NCBI GenBank assembly: GCA_017543285.1
Contig: JAFYGK010000031.1
Location: 1-57,947 of the forward strand
Direction: 5' to 3'
From: Clostridia bacterium
GTDB taxonomy: Bacteria; Bacillota; Clostridia; Oscillospirales; Acutalibacteraceae
Length of the DNA: 57,947 bases
Below are positions 42,437 to 50,610 of the stretch, piece after piece (position 1 is the stretch's first letter; every line of letters begins with the position of its first letter). The position numbers and the translations under genes were made by a program. Under the pieces are notes generated by a model. It was not told the DNA's origin. It saw nothing but the letters and a program-made list of their open reading frames with translations, and ran no database searches.

Positions 42437-43695
42437 CAGTCCACCAAGACGGGATCGTGGCTTTCGCTGCGGGGCAGACCGTATTTGTCCAGAGCGTCAA
42501 GGAATGGATCGGGATCGAATTCCTCGACCGTGTGAACGCCCTTCTGCGTCCACTTGCCGGTCAGCAGCATAAGCGCTCCGCACATGGCCGGAACGCCTGT
42601 CGTATAGCTGATAGCCTGGCTTTCGACCTCGCGGTAACACTCCTGATGGTCGCACACGTTGTAGATATAGTAGGTCTTGTCCTCGCCGTCCTTTTTGCCG
42701 GTGAAGATGCAGCCGATATTTGTTTTGCCGTGGGTGCGCGGACCGAGGCTCGCCGGATCGGGCAGCAGGGCCTTAAGGAATTTTATCGGCACTATCTCTT
42801 TTCCCTCAAACATGATGGGGGTGGTGGACAGCATTCCTACGTTTTCCAGACACTTCATATGGGTCAGGTAGCTCTGTCCGAAGGTCATAAAAAAGCGGAT
42901 CCTCTTTACCTCGGGGATGTTGAGGGCAAGCGACTCTATCTCCTCGTGGTGCAGCAGATACATATCCTTCATTCCGACCTTGTCAAAGTCGTACCTGCGC
43001 TTTATGCTCATGGCCGGGATCTCGATCCAGCGGCCGTCCTCCCAGTAGCTGCCGGGGGCCGATACCTCGCGGAGGTTTACCTCGGGATTGAAGTTTGTGG
43101 CGAACGGATAACCGTGATCGCCGCCGTTGCAGTCCAGAATGTCTATCGTGTCTATTGTGTCGAATTCGTGCTTTTTCGCGTAGGCGCAATATGCCTGAGT
43201 AACCCCCGGGTCAAAGCCGCAGCCAAGCAGAGCCGTCAGGCCCGCCTTTTCAAATCTCTCGCGGTATGCCCACTGCCAGCTGTAATCAAAATATGCTGAA
43301 AAGCCCTTTTCCTTGCAGCGCTTTTCGTAAACGGCGCGCCATTCGGGGTCGTCGGTATCCTCCGGCTCGTAGTTTGCCGTGTCCATATAGTTGACGCCGC
43401 AGGCAAGACAGGCGTCCATTATGGTCAGATCCTGATAGGGCAGCGCGATATTCATCACGAGGTCGGGCTTATAGCTGTTGATAAGCTCAATGAGTTGATT
43501 TACGTCGTCGGCGTCCACCTGCGCGGTTGTGACGACGGTGGAGGTCTTGTCCCTGAGCGCCTCGGCAAGCGCGTCGCACTTTGACTTCGTGCGGCTGGCA
43601 ATGCAAAGCTCGGTGAAAACCTCGCTCACCTGACAGCACTTTCTTATCGCCACATTGGCAACGCCGCCGCAGCCTATTACCAAAACTCTGCTCAT
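42436..43695 (-). CDS. Carboxynorspermidine/carboxyspermidine dehydrogenase (saccharopine dehydrogenase family)
   Basis: The 419-residue protein begins with a Rossmann motif VLVIGCGGVANVA and follows the Lys1-like architecture of carboxyspermidine dehydrogenases. It condenses aspartate semialdehyde with putrescine, a related diamine or agmatine and reduces the imine with NADPH. Its product is the substrate of NspC, encoded next. AAGGAG precedes the start. The amine used cannot be read from sequence. Confidence 0.92.
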   Translation of the reverse strand: MSRVLVIGCGGVANVAIRKCCQVSEVFTELCIASRTKSKCDALAEALRDKTSTVVTTAQVDADDVNQLIELINSYKPDLVMNIALPYQDLTIMDACLACGVNYMDTANYEPEDTDDPEWRAVYEKRCKEKGFSAYFDYSWQWAYRERFEKAGLTALLGCGFDPGVTQAYCAYAKKHEFDTIDTIDILDCNGGDHGYPFATNFNPEVNLREVSAPGSYWEDGRWIEIPAMSIKRRYDFDKVGMKDMYLLHHEEIESLALNIPEVKRIRFFMTFGQSYLTHMKCLENVGMLSTTPIMFEGKEIVPIKFLKALLPDPASLGPRTHGKTNIGCIFTGKKDGEDKTYYIYNVCDHQECYREVESQAISYTTGVPAMCGALMLLTGKWTQKGVHTVEEFDPDPFLDALDKYGLPRSESHDPVLVD

Positions 43696-43726
43696 ATTTT
43701 TTCTCCTTTATCCTTATTGGGTATTT

Positions 43727-44581
43727 TTATTTATATATCGCCAGAATAAGCTCCCTCAAAACCTTGCAGGCAACCGCCGTCGAGACTCCGCTCTGGTCGA
43801 GCATGGGGGCGAGCTCGTTTATGTCGGCGGCTATGACGTTTGTACGGCTAACCTTCAGAATGGCCTCAAGCAGCTGAGCAAAGGTCGCTCCGCCCGCCTC
43901 GGGAGTGCCCGTCCCGGGAAAAACAGACGGGTCGAGACAGTCGAGGTCGATGGTGAAATAAACCGGGGTATTGTTCTTCGCGAGGGCCTCGGTCGTTTGC
44001 TCAAGCCGGTCAAAGCCGAACGGGTGAATATCGGTGTGCTCTTTCGCGAACCTGAACTCCTCGCGCTCTCCGCTTCTTATGCAAAACTGATGAATGCGTC
44101 CGTCGCCCAAAATATCGTGCGCCCTGCGCATGACGCAGGCGTGGCTCAGCCTTGCGCCCAAATAATCGTCGCGCAGGTCGGCGTGAGCGTCGAAATGGAT
44201 GATGTGCATGTCCGGATATTTTTTGAAGGCCGCCCTGACAGCTCCCAAAGTCACAAGGTGCTCGCCGCCTATGAGCACGGGCGTTTTGCCGTCCCCCAAT
44301 ATCCTGCCGGCTCTCTTTTCGATGTCCGCCAAAGCGGACTCCGCGCTGCCGAAGCAGAGCTCTATGTCGCCGCTGTCAAAGACGGCGCAGTCGGTGAGAT
44401 CCCTGTCCTGATAGGGACTGTAGCTTTCCAGGCCGAAGCTCTCATGGCGGATGGCCGCCGAGCCGAAGCGCGCTCCCGGGCGAAAGCTGGTCGTGGAATC
44501 AAACGGAGCGCCGAAAAGGACGATTTTTGCATCCTCGTATTCGCATTCGCAGCCTATGAAGTTTTCAACATTTTTGTCCAT
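43727..44581 (-). CDS. speB: Agmatinase family ureohydrolase
   Basis: The 284-residue protein has the two binuclear manganese motifs IHFDAHADLRDDY and FTIDLDCLDPS. The family hydrolyses agmatine to putrescine and urea, or the aminopropyl derivative of agmatine to spermidine. It is encoded between speE and the carboxyspermidine dehydrogenase. The start follows GAGGAGG at slightly long spacing. Context alone cannot decide whether agmatine or aminopropylagmatine is the physiological substrate. Confidence 0.93.
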   Translation of the reverse strand: MDKNVENFIGCECEYEDAKIVLFGAPFDSTTSFRPGARFGSAAIRHESFGLESYSPYQDRDLTDCAVFDSGDIELCFGSAESALADIEKRAGRILGDGKTPVLIGGEHLVTLGAVRAAFKKYPDMHIIHFDAHADLRDDYLGARLSHACVMRRAHDILGDGRIHQFCIRSGEREEFRFAKEHTDIHPFGFDRLEQTTEALAKNNTPVYFTIDLDCLDPSVFPGTGTPEAGGATFAQLLEAILKVSRTNVIAADINELAPMLDQSGVSTAVACKVLRELILAIYK

Positions 44582-44587
44582 CGGGGC

Positions 44588-45439
44588 TTATTCCACCTCC
44601 TCCAGCATTCTTTCCAGAAAGGCCGGCAGATAAAACGCGCCTATATGCAGTTTCGTCGTGTAGTATTTTGTCTGTAAATTGAGCGAAAGCCACTTTTTCG
44701 CGTCCAGATCGTCTATCGGATGATACTTTTTGCTTGCAAAGCCGAAAAGCCAGTATCCGGCGGCGTATGTCGGGATGTGCGCCTGATAGACGCGGCAGAT
44801 GGGAAAAGTCCTTGCTATGCGCTGGTGGCTTCGCTGCATCGCCTCGGCGTCGTGCTGGTAAAAGGGACTGCCCTGCTGGTTTACCATAATTCCGTCCTCG
44901 CGCAGGGCGTTGTAGCATATGCCGTAAAATTCCCTCGTGAAGTAGCCCTCGAGCGGACCGAAGGGGTCGGTCGAATCGACGATGATGAGGTCGTACTGCT
45001 CTTTGCACCGTCTGATAAAGCGCAGGGCGTTGTCAAAATAGATGTGAACGCGGCTGTCGTCCAGTCGGCAGGCGTTTTCCGGCAGATAGGTGCGGCAGGC
45101 CTTGACGACATCGGGATCCATTTCCACAAGGTCGATGCGTTTCACCTTTTCGTATCTGGCGAGCTCGCGCACCACTCCTCCGTCTCCCGCGCCGATGACG
45201 AGAATATCCTGCACGCTGGGATGAACCGAAAGCGGCACATGGGTTATCATTTCGTCATAAATAAATTCGTCGCGTTCGGTGAGCATTACGTTTCCGTCGA
45301 GCGCCAGTACCCGTCCGAATTCGGGCGTGTCAAAAATATCTATCTGCTGATAATCGCTCTTCTGCGAATACAAATGCCTGTTGACTCGAATGCTGTGCTT
45401 TACGTCGGGGGCGTGAAATTCGCTGAACCACAGTTCCAT
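44588..45439 (-). CDS. speE: Spermidine synthase (aminopropyltransferase)
   Basis: The 283-residue protein has the SAM-type fold with VIGAGDGGVVRE (decarboxylated-AdoMet binding), DSTDPFGP and YWLFGFASK. It transfers the aminopropyl group to putrescine, or possibly to agmatine. It is the second gene of the operon, 11 bases after speA, with a good ribosome binding site. No AdoMet decarboxylase gene (speD), which would supply its donor, lies in the window. Confidence 0.94.
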   Translation of the reverse strand: MELWFSEFHAPDVKHSIRVNRHLYSQKSDYQQIDIFDTPEFGRVLALDGNVMLTERDEFIYDEMITHVPLSVHPSVQDILVIGAGDGGVVRELARYEKVKRIDLVEMDPDVVKACRTYLPENACRLDDSRVHIYFDNALRFIRRCKEQYDLIIVDSTDPFGPLEGYFTREFYGICYNALREDGIMVNQQGSPFYQHDAEAMQRSHQRIARTFPICRVYQAHIPTYAAGYWLFGFASKKYHPIDDLDAKKWLSLNLQTKYYTTKLHIGAFYLPAFLERMLEEVE

Positions 45440-45450
45440 TTTCGGTCACC

Positions 45451-46911
45451 TCACACAAGTACGTTTATGTTTTCTATGTTGGGGTCTTCCGGGCCGGTCA
45501 TGGAGCAGCCCTTGACCTTCGCGTATTCTATATAATCGAGTATCTCTTTTGTTATGCGCTCGCCCGGAGAAAGAATAGGTATTCCCGGCGGATAGCACAT
45601 GACAAATTCGCTGCAGACGCAGCCGACGCTGTCGGAGAGCGGCACGCTCTTTTTCTTCGCGTAAAAGGCCTCCTGCGGACTTGTCACAACCTCAGGGTCA
45701 ATATATTCCTGGCTCAGAAGTCCGCTGCTGTCGGTCTGATATCTGCGGCGGATCTCGGCAAGCGCGCTGACAAGGCGCTCCAGCTCCTGCGGGCGGTCTC
45801 CTATGGAAAGGTAGGCCAGAATATTGCCTATGTCGCCAAACTCTATCTGAATATCGTATTCGTCGCGAAGAATGTCGTAAACCTCGATTCCGGCAAGGCC
45901 AATATCTCTTGTATGAACGCTCAGCTTGGTCGGGTCGAAATCAAACACGGCGTTTCCGTCCACAAGCTCCTTTCCGAAGGCGTAATAGCCGCCGATGGCG
46001 TTTATCTCCTCGCGGGCATAATCGGCCATATTGACCACCTTGGCGAAAATCTCTCTGCCTCTGAGGGCGAGGTTCCTTCTGCTTATATCAAGGCTGGACA
46101 TGAGCAGATAGCTTCCCGAAGTCGTCTGGGTGAGATTGATTATCTGCCTGACGTGTCCGGGACTGACATTCGGCCCCGTCAGCAGAAAGCTGGACTGTGT
46201 GAGGCTGCCTCCGCTTTTGTGCATGGAGATCGCCGCCATATCCGCGCCCGCTTCCATTGCGGTCGTGGGCATGCCCGCGCCGAAATAAAAATGGGTCCCG
46301 TGCGCCTCGTCCACAAGGCAGTACATATTTGCTTCATGCGCCATTCTGGTTATCGCCTTAATGTCGCTGCAAACGCCGTAATAGGTCGGGTTATTGACAA
46401 GCACCGCAACGGCGTCGGGGTTTTCCTTTATTGCCTTTTCCACCTGCTCGCGCCGCATGCCGAGGGATATGCCCAGTCTGTGATCCACCTCGGGATTGAC
46501 GTAGACCGGAACGGCGCCGCACAGCACAAGAGCGTTTATGACGCTGCGGTGGACGTTTCGCGGCATGATTATCTTATCGCCCCGCTTGCAGGTGGAGAGC
46601 ACCATGCTCTGAACCGAGCTCGTCGTGCCTCCGACCATCAGAAAGGCATGCGCCGCTCCGAAGGCGTCGGCCGCCAGTATTTCGGCCTTCTGAATCACCG
46701 AGACCGGATGGCAGAGATTGTCCAGCGGCTTCATGCTGTTGACGTCTATGCCGACGCATTTTTCTCCGAGAAAGGCTGTCAGCTCGGGGTTGCCTCGTCC
46801 GTGCTTGTGCCCGGGCACGTCGAAGGGAACCACCCTCATCTGTCGGAATATCTGCAGCGCCTCGTAAATCGGCGCCTGATTCTGATCCAGCTCTCTCATG
46901 TATTCTTCCAT
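45451..46911 (-). CDS. speA: Arginine decarboxylase, aspartate-aminotransferase fold
   Basis: The product has 486 residues when started at 46911 behind AGGAG. The family motifs FDVPGHKHGRG, DEAHGTHFYFG and the PLP lysine in SMHKSGGSLTQS identify an Orn/Lys/Arg decarboxylase of the Gram-positive SpeA type. Since an agmatinase follows in the operon, arginine is the most likely substrate; lysine or ornithine cannot be ruled out. It is the first gene of a five-gene polyamine unit and is preceded by a long structured leader that ends in a terminator. Confidence 0.92.
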   Translation of the reverse strand: MEEYMRELDQNQAPIYEALQIFRQMRVVPFDVPGHKHGRGNPELTAFLGEKCVGIDVNSMKPLDNLCHPVSVIQKAEILAADAFGAAHAFLMVGGTTSSVQSMVLSTCKRGDKIIMPRNVHRSVINALVLCGAVPVYVNPEVDHRLGISLGMRREQVEKAIKENPDAVAVLVNNPTYYGVCSDIKAITRMAHEANMYCLVDEAHGTHFYFGAGMPTTAMEAGADMAAISMHKSGGSLTQSSFLLTGPNVSPGHVRQIINLTQTTSGSYLLMSSLDISRRNLALRGREIFAKVVNMADYAREEINAIGGYYAFGKELVDGNAVFDFDPTKLSVHTRDIGLAGIEVYDILRDEYDIQIEFGDIGNILAYLSIGDRPQELERLVSALAEIRRRYQTDSSGLLSQEYIDPEVVTSPQEAFYAKKKSVPLSDSVGCVCSEFVMCYPPGIPILSPGERITKEILDYIEYAKVKGCSMTGPEDPNIENINVLV

Positions 46912-47309
46912 ACCAGCACTCCTCAAATGCGCGCAAAACAAAAACGCCGGGCCGCATCACACAGCTTGGCGTCAAATCGAATCAATCTGATACCTCCGGA
47001 GCAGCCGGCAAAACCGACGCTGAAAACCGGAGAAAATATATCGGATACACAGAGTCTATACAGCAATAATACTTTTACTACTCTTTATTGACCGCTTCAC
47101 AAGTCTGCGCAACAGGCATTTCTATTATGCGATACGCACTTCGGTTATTAAGTAACCAACTTATAAAAGTTGAGCTTTTAACTCAATCAATAAGGCGGCA
47201 AGCCGCCGATCGGCAGCGGACCCGGCTGTCCGTATGGCCTTGACTTCCCAAGGGGAAGTGGTCCCGTAAAAATCGCTAGGAAAGACCCTATGTTTGAGAT
47301 ACATTCCTT
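46912..47309 (-). ncRNA. Long structured leader of the polyamine operon, candidate riboswitch or attenuator
   Basis: From the promoter at 47316-47344 the transcript would run about 400 nt before speA. Minus-strand hairpins include a 7-bp stem at 47243-47259, a CGGAC/GTCCG stem at 47217-47232, GGCGGC/GCCGCC at 47194-47207, and two AT-rich hairpins at 47143-47171. The leader ends in a terminator-like stem at 46935-46973, 24 bases before the speA start. No open frame with a ribosome binding site fills it. I compared it by memory with T-box, SAM, lysine, TPP, glycine, guanidine and PRPP/ppGpp classes and found no match. Confidence 0.6.
46935..46973 (-). terminator. Attenuator-like terminator just before speA
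   Basis: On the minus strand ACGCC (46972-46968) pairs with GGCGT (46948-46944), followed by TTTTTGTTTT. The upstream GCCGGC at 47004-47009 can instead pair with the CCGGC in the 3' arm, which would give an antiterminator. Confidence 0.55.
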
Positions 47310-47315
47310 TACTAT

Positions 47316-47344
47316 ACTATACGCACTTTTGAATTATTTGTCAA
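47316..47344 (-). promoter_or_regulatory. Polyamine operon promoter
   Basis: On the minus strand TTGACA (47344-47339) and TATAGT (47321-47316) are 17 bases apart. The 10-base word ATACGCACTT overlaps the -10 at 47319 and recurs inside the leader at 47132. Confidence 0.8.
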
Positions 47345-47516
47345 GTGGTGCGGTTTTGTTTTTCCCGGCAAGGCTGCCATGACGCCGTCTGATTTTCCGG
47401 AGTATTAATATGATGAAAATCCGCGAAATATTGAGAAAACAAGCGTAATAAAAAGAATTAAGCAGGATAATTAGTTCTGATGCCCGATTTTGCTTATTAA
47501 GGTCATAAAATCTTAT

Positions 47517-47545
47517 TTGAAGTTCATATGAACCTATGATATGAT
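47517..47545 (+). promoter_or_regulatory. Promoter of the DUF1836 gene with a palindrome in its spacer
   Basis: TTGAAG at 47517-47522 and TATGAT at 47540-47545 are 17 bases apart. A perfect 12-bp palindrome GTTCATATGAAC occupies 47522-47533 in the spacer and is a likely operator. Confidence 0.7.
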
Positions 47546-47629
47546 ATTAGTAACATCACATAAGGTTTATTGAGCATATAACGCAGTCGGATGATTCCGC
47601 TGCAGGCCCTTTGAAAGGAGGCTTTCGCC

Positions 47630-48208
47630 ATGCCCGATTATATCCCCGGGACAATAATCCCGCTGACCGAAAATGTAAGAGCCCGCCCCTATGACCTCAT
47701 CGACGCAATGCTTGTCGTGTCCGGCGGACTGACCCTGTCGCAGGTATCGGATATCACCGGACTCAACGGTTCGACAATACAGAACTGGGTAAAAAGGGGC
47801 TGGGTGGAAAGCCCGAAGCAAAAACGCTACGGCGAAACGTCGCTGTGCCGCATAATGATAATAAATATGCTGCGCGGAGCCATGCGGCTCGAGGAAATAG
47901 TCCGTCTGATGTCCTTTATAAACGGACGGGTGGATGACCGCTCCGACGATATTATTCCCGACCGGGAGCTTTTTACCCTGCTGTGCGCCATACTGACCGA
48001 CTGCGCCGGCCCGACGTCCTTCGACATGAGCAGGATAGATTCGGTCATAGAGCGCGAGCTTGCAGGTTTTACGCCGCCGGACGAAGGTTCGGCGCAGAAA
48101 CTGAAAATGGCGCTCAGCATAATGGTTTTCGCCTATATGGGCACATTGATGAAAAAACGCGCGGAGGATATGCTTTCAAAGCTGGAGCCCGAAAACCGCG
48201 CTCGGTAG
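47630..48208 (+). CDS. DUF1836 protein with MerR-like helix-turn-helix
   Basis: The 192-residue protein matches DUF1836, with the conserved GGLTLSQVSDITGL and TIQNWVKRGWV and the RLEEIVRLMSFING block. The N-terminal half looks like a winged helix related to MerR; the C-terminal half is helical. Such proteins occur throughout Clostridia and are presumed DNA-binding regulators of unknown target. AAAGGAGG precedes the start. The palindrome in its own promoter suggests autoregulation. Confidence 0.88.
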   Translation: MPDYIPGTIIPLTENVRARPYDLIDAMLVVSGGLTLSQVSDITGLNGSTIQNWVKRGWVESPKQKRYGETSLCRIMIINMLRGAMRLEEIVRLMSFINGRVDDRSDDIIPDRELFTLLCAILTDCAGPTSFDMSRIDSVIERELAGFTPPDEGSAQKLKMALSIMVFAYMGTLMKKRAEDMLSKLEPENRAR

Positions 48209-48297
48209 ATCCCTGACCGGCAAAAACAGCCGTCATATTTTCAGCCGCGGGGCCGACGACGGTTTATCAAAAAAGACATCGCAAAGGAGAGAAAATA

Positions 48298-49194
48298 ATG
48301 AACAGCAACATGAACAGCGGAAAAATCTTCGACGTCAAGACCGAAGGCAAAAAATACAAGGGTATCGCAATAATAATCGTGGCGGTACTGCTTATTGCAA
48401 TCATTCTTGCGGCGTCGGTGGTAATTGTCCCCGCCGGCAGCACCGGCGTTCTGATCACCATGGGCAAGGTGTCCGACAACGTCTATCAGGAGGGTCTGCA
48501 CTTTAAGGTACCCTTCATGCAGTCGGTCGAGATAGTATCCAACAAGATCCAGAAGCAGGAGGTCGAGGCCTCCGCGGTATCAAAGGATCTGCAGAGTATA
48601 AGCAGCACCATCGCGGTAAACTACCGCGTCGGCTTCAATTCCAGCGCAAAGATCTACAAAAATATCGGCCGCGACTACGAATCGGTCGTGCTGCTTCCGG
48701 CGATACAGGAAAGCATGAAGTCGGTCACGGCAAAATACACCGCCGAGGAACTCATCTCCTACCGCTCGCAGGTCGGCCAGGAGATAAAGGAAACCCTTGA
48801 AAACAAGGTCGGCGAGTACGGCATCATAATAGACCGCTTCAATATGGTCAATTTTGAATTCTCCGAGGAGTTCAACAACGCCATCGAGGCAAAACAGGTG
48901 GCCGAGCAGAATCTCATCAAGACAAAGACCGAGCAGGAACAGCAGATAGTCATAGCCGAAGCACAGGCAAAGCAGAAGGTCATCGCGGCGGAGGCGGAGG
49001 CCGAAGCCATCACAAAGAAGGCGCAGGCGCAGGCAGACGCCAACCGGCTGCTCAGCCAGTCGCTGTCCGATACCCTTGTCGATTACGAGAAGGTGCAGAA
49101 GTGGAACGGCGAGCTTCCCATGGCGACCGGCGGCGACCCGATTATCGACATGCGCAGCAGCGGCAGCGCGGACAGCGGCTCCAACGGACAGTAA
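48298..49194 (+). CDS. SPFH/band 7 (prohibitin-like) membrane protein
   Basis: The 298-residue protein has a cytoplasmic N-terminus, one membrane helix (about 22-45), an SPFH domain (about 46-200) with VPAGSTGVLITMG and GLHFKVPFMQ, and a long Ala/Glu/Gln-rich coiled coil (about 205-260). It resembles prohibitin homologues that assemble large membrane rings and organise membrane proteases. It stands alone with AAAGGAGAG before the ATG. The exact role is unknown. Confidence 0.9.
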   Translation: MNSNMNSGKIFDVKTEGKKYKGIAIIIVAVLLIAIILAASVVIVPAGSTGVLITMGKVSDNVYQEGLHFKVPFMQSVEIVSNKIQKQEVEASAVSKDLQSISSTIAVNYRVGFNSSAKIYKNIGRDYESVVLLPAIQESMKSVTAKYTAEELISYRSQVGQEIKETLENKVGEYGIIIDRFNMVNFEFSEEFNNAIEAKQVAEQNLIKTKTEQEQQIVIAEAQAKQKVIAAEAEAEAITKKAQAQADANRLLSQSLSDTLVDYEKVQKWNGELPMATGGDPIIDMRSSGSADSGSNGQ

Positions 49195-49235
49195 TACAGT
49201 GAACAACGCTTCTCACAACGGATAATTCAAAGTAT

Positions 49236-49264
49236 AATGCAGAGGGCAAACGCCCTCTGCATTT
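49236..49264 (+). terminator. Terminator after the SPFH gene
   Basis: AATGCAGAGGGC at 49236-49247 pairs with GCCCTCTGCATT at 49252-49263 around AAAC and is followed by a short T-run. Confidence 0.75.
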
Positions 49265-49332
49265 TGATTGACGCCGCGTCCTGCCGCCGTCGGGCAGCGG
49301 GCTTTGCGGCGCGTCTTTTTATTGCCGAATCG

Positions 49333-49361
49333 TTGTGTTTGTGCTATACTGCTGATATAAC
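49333..49361 (+). promoter_or_regulatory. Promoter of the ECF sigma gene
   Basis: TTGTGT at 49333-49338 and TATAAC at 49356-49361 are 17 bases apart. Confidence 0.6.
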
Positions 49362-49434
49362 CTCTGTATTTTTTATTTTTTCCGCAACCTTTTTCCGTCT
49401 TGTCCGGTGTTATTGTCGAGGAGGTCAAAAACCA

Positions 49435-49974
49435 ATGAACTCAAAAGCTTTTGAAACCTCAGCCCAGACGGTCGTCCCGATTTCGGACGACGTCATAGAG
49501 CGGCTGTTCAATACATACGCCGATATGATATTCCGTCTGGCGTATGTCCGGACCGGCTCACAGAGCGATTCCGACGACATAGTGCAGGAGGTGTTTCTCC
49601 GTATGCTGCGGTCCGGCAGCATTTTCGACGACGAGGAGCATCAGAAGGCATGGCTCATCCGCGCTGCGATAAACCGTACCAACTCGCTTATGACAAGCGC
49701 GTACAGGAAAAACACCGTGCGCGACGGCGTCCTTCCTGAAGACGCCGGCGACGGAGGACAGGCTCAGACGACAGCCGATCAAAAGGCTGACGTTATGAGC
49801 GCCGTTATGCGGCTGCCTGTCAAAATGAGGACGGCAGTGCATCTTTTCTACTATCAGGGCTATCGGATAAACGAGATAGCCGAAATGACCGGCGCGAGGG
49901 AAAACACGGTAAAATCATGGCTGAGCCGGGCAAGAAAGGCGCTCGGAGAATATCTGAAGGAGGCGGACATATAG
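49435..49974 (+). CDS. ECF-type RNA polymerase sigma factor
   Basis: The 179-residue protein has region 2 (LFNTYADMIFRLAYVRTG ... DIVQEVFLRML) and region 4 with the helix-turn-helix YRINEIAEMTGARENTVKSWL, joined by a short linker. It should direct RNA polymerase to a small regulon. The start at 49435 follows GAGGAGG; a longer upstream frame has no site. The next gene starts one base after its stop and encodes a membrane protein with a cytoplasmic N-terminus, the usual place for an anti-sigma factor. Confidence 0.92.
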   Translation: MNSKAFETSAQTVVPISDDVIERLFNTYADMIFRLAYVRTGSQSDSDDIVQEVFLRMLRSGSIFDDEEHQKAWLIRAAINRTNSLMTSAYRKNTVRDGVLPEDAGDGGQAQTTADQKADVMSAVMRLPVKMRTAVHLFYYQGYRINEIAEMTGARENTVKSWLSRARKALGEYLKEADI

Positions 49975-49975
49975 C

Positions 49976-50605
49976 ATGAAATTTGAGGAAAGATACAAAG
50001 AGCAGACCCAAAAGCTGCACGCCGACAAAAATGATTTGCAGGAAATAATCAAAAAATACAGACAGCAGGAAAATGTTGTCGATTTTTCGGAGGTTAGCGC
50101 AATGAACAAAAACAGAAACAAGATATTAAGACGGATCACAGCCGCAGCGGCGGCGCTGGCTCTTGTCGCGGTATCGGCCGCGATAGCCTTTAAGAGCGGC
50201 GGATTCATAAAACCGGCGTCGATTTCAAGCTACCCGTCGGAGCAGGTAAACACAATCTCCGCCGGCGACAGGGATATCGACAGCCTGATCAAAACCTCGC
50301 AGGTCAACGTCAGCGACAACTACGAGGAGCTTTTCGCAAAGATCTATGAACTGCAAAGCGTCAACAGATACGCCAAGGCTGCCGGCGCAATATTGGACGA
50401 ACCGGTGGAATACGGCGCGGACGGCTTTGCCGCCGCCGAAGAATCCGCGATGGTCGACCTTCTCGCCGCAGGAAGTGATTCACAGTCATCCACAGCGGCA
50501 GCTCCCGCGGATCCTAACTATGTGACCGACATCGTTGCCCTGAAAAGGAGGCTGCCCCCGCCAACGGCGAAACAGACGACTACAGCGAGACCAACGCGCA
50601 GGTAA
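49976..50605 (+). CDS. N-terminal part of a membrane beta-propeller protein (frameshifted), predicted anti-sigma partner
   Basis: The 209-residue piece has a cytoplasmic charged region (1-50), one membrane helix (about 53-72) and an extracytoplasmic stretch. Near 50544 the reading frame changes: the sequence reads CTG-AAAA-GG, while one more A would continue as KKEAAPANGETDDYSETN into the propeller frame. The last 25 or so residues of this piece are therefore an artefact of the shift. Its position directly behind the sigma gene and its topology suggest an anti-sigma factor, but no named anti-sigma domain is recognised. Confidence 0.7.
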   Translation: MKFEERYKEQTQKLHADKNDLQEIIKKYRQQENVVDFSEVSAMNKNRNKILRRITAAAAALALVAVSAAIAFKSGGFIKPASISSYPSEQVNTISAGDRDIDSLIKTSQVNVSDNYEELFAKIYELQSVNRYAKAAGAILDEPVEYGADGFAAAEESAMVDLLAAGSDSQSSTAAAPADPNYVTDIVALKRRLPPPTAKQTTTARPTRR

Positions 50606-50610
50606 AGGGC

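Noticed and set aside
45913..47091. Long plus-strand open frame opposite speA and its leader
   Set aside because: It is antisense to the speA gene, lacks a ribosome binding site and has no family motif.
46912..47309. Assignment of the speA leader to a known riboswitch class
   Set aside because: The hallmark sequences of T-box, SAM, lysine, TPP, cobalamin, glycine, ykkC-type and c-di-GMP classes were not found, so I left it unassigned.
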